Below, in pieces: positions 5,308 to 6,331 of a stretch of DNA of 6,331 nt (position 1 is the first letter of the stretch; each line of letters starts with the position of its first letter). Below the pieces are notes generated by a model. The model searched no databases. It saw only the letters and a list, made by a program, of their open reading frames with translations, and was not told where the DNA came from. The position numbers and the translations under genes are program-made. Origin of the DNA: CAYLZO01 sp964387775 (lineage in GTDB: Bacteria > Chloroflexota > Anaerolineae > JAAYZQ01); the NCBI GenBank assembly GCA_964387775.1, contig CAYLZO010000272.1, positions 1 to 6,331 of the forward strand, in the 5' to 3' direction.

Positions 5308-5320
5308 GAGGGTTACGCGG

Positions 5321-5842
5321 ATGACTCGGAAGCGATGGGGATGGCTGACGTTGGGGATGGTATTGGCCCTGCTGGCCTGGCCGGCGGCGGCGCGGGCCCA
5401 CGTCGGCGCGCCCTACCCGGTCCTCATGGAGGAGCCGCTGGGGCCGTACCTCGTCTCGGCGCTGGCCGACCCCGACGTGGGCACCGGGACCTTTTACGTG
5501 CTCGTCACCCTGGTCGGCGGCGAGCCCGCCCCGCCCGGCACGGCGGTCACGCTCCGCGTCGAGCCGGAGGATGGCCACCAGCCCGCAACCGCCCATCCCG
5601 GCGAGCGCGAGGAGACCCGCTACGGCGAGCGCTTTGTCGCCGAGGTGCCCTTCGACGCCGAGGGGCCGTGGCAGGTGCACCTGCTCGTCGAGGGGCCGGC
5701 CGGCTCGGGCGAGACGGCCTTCCCGGTAGAGGTGACGCCTTCGGGCACCGGCTGGCTGGCGACGGTCGCCTGCCTGGTGCCCTTTGTCCTTCTGGGCCTG
5801 CTCTGGCTGCGGGGAGCTCTGCGCCAACGGACGGCCAAGTAG
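5321..5842 (+). CDS. Exported Ig-like domain protein with C-terminal membrane anchor (FixH/YtkA/CopC-like)
   Basis: A 173-residue protein with ATG at 5321 and GAGGG 8 nt upstream. A Sec signal (residues 1-26, ending AAARA) would leave His27 as the mature N-terminus, as in CopC-type copper proteins. Residues about 27-140 form a beta-rich domain with FYVLVTLVGGEPAPPGTAVT and GPWQVHLLVEGPAG. The latter resembles the strand pattern of YtkA/FixH-like domains. Other His residues are His86, His92 and His120, with Met36 near the N-terminus. One TM helix at 145-163 and a short basic tail anchor it, domain outside. It is the last gene of the copper operon, 50 bp after the Fe-S gene with an inverted repeat between. 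Metal binding is inferred from context and the N-terminal His; the family assignment is less firm than for the 3344-3763 gene. Confidence 0.8.
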   Translation: MTRKRWGWLTLGMVLALLAWPAAARAHVGAPYPVLMEEPLGPYLVSALADPDVGTGTFYVLVTLVGGEPAPPGTAVTLRVEPEDGHQPATAHPGEREETRYGERFVAEVPFDAEGPWQVHLLVEGPAGSGETAFPVEVTPSGTGWLATVACLVPFVLLGLLWLRGALRQRTAK

Positions 5843-5884
5843 CCCAATTGCCCGTCTCGCCGCGCCAGATGCGTTCCGCCTGCA

Positions 5885-6331
5885 TCAATCCCCTTGGCTG
5901 TCAGTCAGCGCCGCCAGCACCTCTTCGAGCGGCGGCGTCTCGGGCGCGTCCTTGAAGCGAGCGATGCGACGGTAGAGGCCGGCGGCGGCAGTGTGAAAGC
6001 CACCGGGCAGGCCGGCGGCCGCCAGCGTGGCCGCGATTTCGTCCATCTCGCCGGCAAAGCGCCAGGCCTTGGCCGTGACCCGCCGCACGCGGCCGGCCGT
6101 CTGCTCGGGGAAGCCGGGCCAATCGCGGTCCCACTGCCGCTCCAGCGCCTCCCACACGCCGAGCTGGTCCGCCGTCGCAACGATGGCGCACAGCAACGCC
6201 GTGCTGCCCTTGGTCCAGGCGGCGTAGCACATTTTCAGCGCCGACGCCCGGCCCACCTCGCTGCCCAGCACCTCCGTCTCCAGCGGGCCGCCGTCGAAAC
6301 AGGCCGCAACCTCGGCGGCGCGCTCGCCGGC
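5885..6331 (-). CDS. C-terminal part of DUF1932 / 6-phosphogluconate dehydrogenase-like protein (partial)
   Basis: The minus-strand frame is open from the right edge (first codon at 6331-6329) to TGA at 5887-5885, leaving 148 residues. The frame continues without a stop above an internal GTG at 6271, so that GTG is not the true start. The key segment is VGRASALKMCYAAWTKGSTALL (written here as VGRASALKMCYAAW then TKGSTALL), typical of the helical C-terminal domain called DUF1932, with the conserved Lys of SALK at visible residue 33. A helical tail includes WPGFPEQTAGRVRRVTAKAW and AGEMDEIAATLAAAG. Family members join an N-terminal Rossmann NAD(P)-binding domain to this one in proteins of roughly 270-300 residues, so the dinucleotide domain lies off the window. 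They are likely beta-hydroxyacid-type dehydrogenases of unknown substrate. It is convergent with the operon; the 42-bp gap (5843-5884) shows no clear terminator. Confidence 0.88.
   Translation of the reverse strand, partial: AGERAAEVAACFDGGPLETEVLGSEVGRASALKMCYAAWTKGSTALLCAIVATADQLGVWEALERQWDRDWPGFPEQTAGRVRRVTAKAWRFAGEMDEIAATLAAAGLPGGFHTAAAGLYRRIARFKDAPETPPLEEVLAALTDSQGD

Noticed and set aside
4350..5827. Two overlapping minus-strand open frames (4350-5129 and 4943-5827) opposite the Fe-S and last operon genes
   Set aside because: The plus strand shows Cys motifs, TM helices and a signal peptide. The minus frames are Arg/Gln/Gly-rich with no domain pattern.
5843..5884. Terminator between the convergent genes
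   Set aside because: No stable stem followed by a T- or A-run is visible in these 42 bp.
1..6331. CRISPR array, tRNA, rRNA or insertion sequence
   Set aside because: No regularly spaced direct repeats, cloverleaf-like sequence, rRNA motif or transposase-like protein was seen on either strand.

Overview
The window is a GC-rich, densely packed bacterial segment. It carries one complete plus-strand operon of membrane and exported proteins with a copper-handling signature. Two partial genes sit at the edges. Lineage is inferred only: high GC, a TPR-TM-Thr/Pro-linker protein, and short heptamer-type dispersed repeats that run into genes all fit Chloroflexota (Anaerolineae/Caldilineae-like). No rRNA or marker gene is present to settle it.

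Layout. (1) 1-1393: the 3' end of an unidentified membrane protein, whose stop overlaps (ATGA) the start of a TPR-like, single-TM, Thr/Pro-rich-linker protein. (2) 1398-1426: a near-consensus sigma70 promoter with extended -10, directly after that stop. (3) 1511-5842: six plus-strand genes packed at -4, -4, +2, +1 and +50 bp. They are a SCO1/SenC lipoprotein, a nucleotidyltransferase-fold protein, a PCu(A)C copper-chaperone lipoprotein, a YtkA/FixH-like lipoprotein, a polytopic 4Fe-4S membrane protein with twelve Cys, and a second exported membrane-anchored domain protein. (4) 5885-6331, minus strand: the C-terminal part of a DUF1932-type 6-phosphogluconate-dehydrogenase-like protein, convergent with the operon.

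How it may work together. SCO1 and PCu(A)C are the established pair that delivers copper to the CuA site of cytochrome c oxidase outside the membrane. YtkA/FixH-like domains and CcoG/NosR/NapH-like membrane ferredoxins recur in copper-enzyme maturation. The simplest reading is a module that binds Cu outside the membrane and passes electrons across it, for heme-copper oxidase or a similar Cu enzyme. No oxidase subunit lies in the window, so the target is not shown. The nucleotidyltransferase, overlapped by 4 bp on both sides, is the unexplained member.

The second theme is short repeats. Four unrelated intergenic-looking repeats (3347-3380, 3781-3817, 4424-4456, 5281-5307) lie in or next to the last three operon genes. 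Three of them are translated. One is a 7-bp tandem array inside the Fe-S gene, where gain or loss of one unit would shift the frame. Another is a G-rich hairpin/G-quadruplex-capable element just after the start codon of the same gene.
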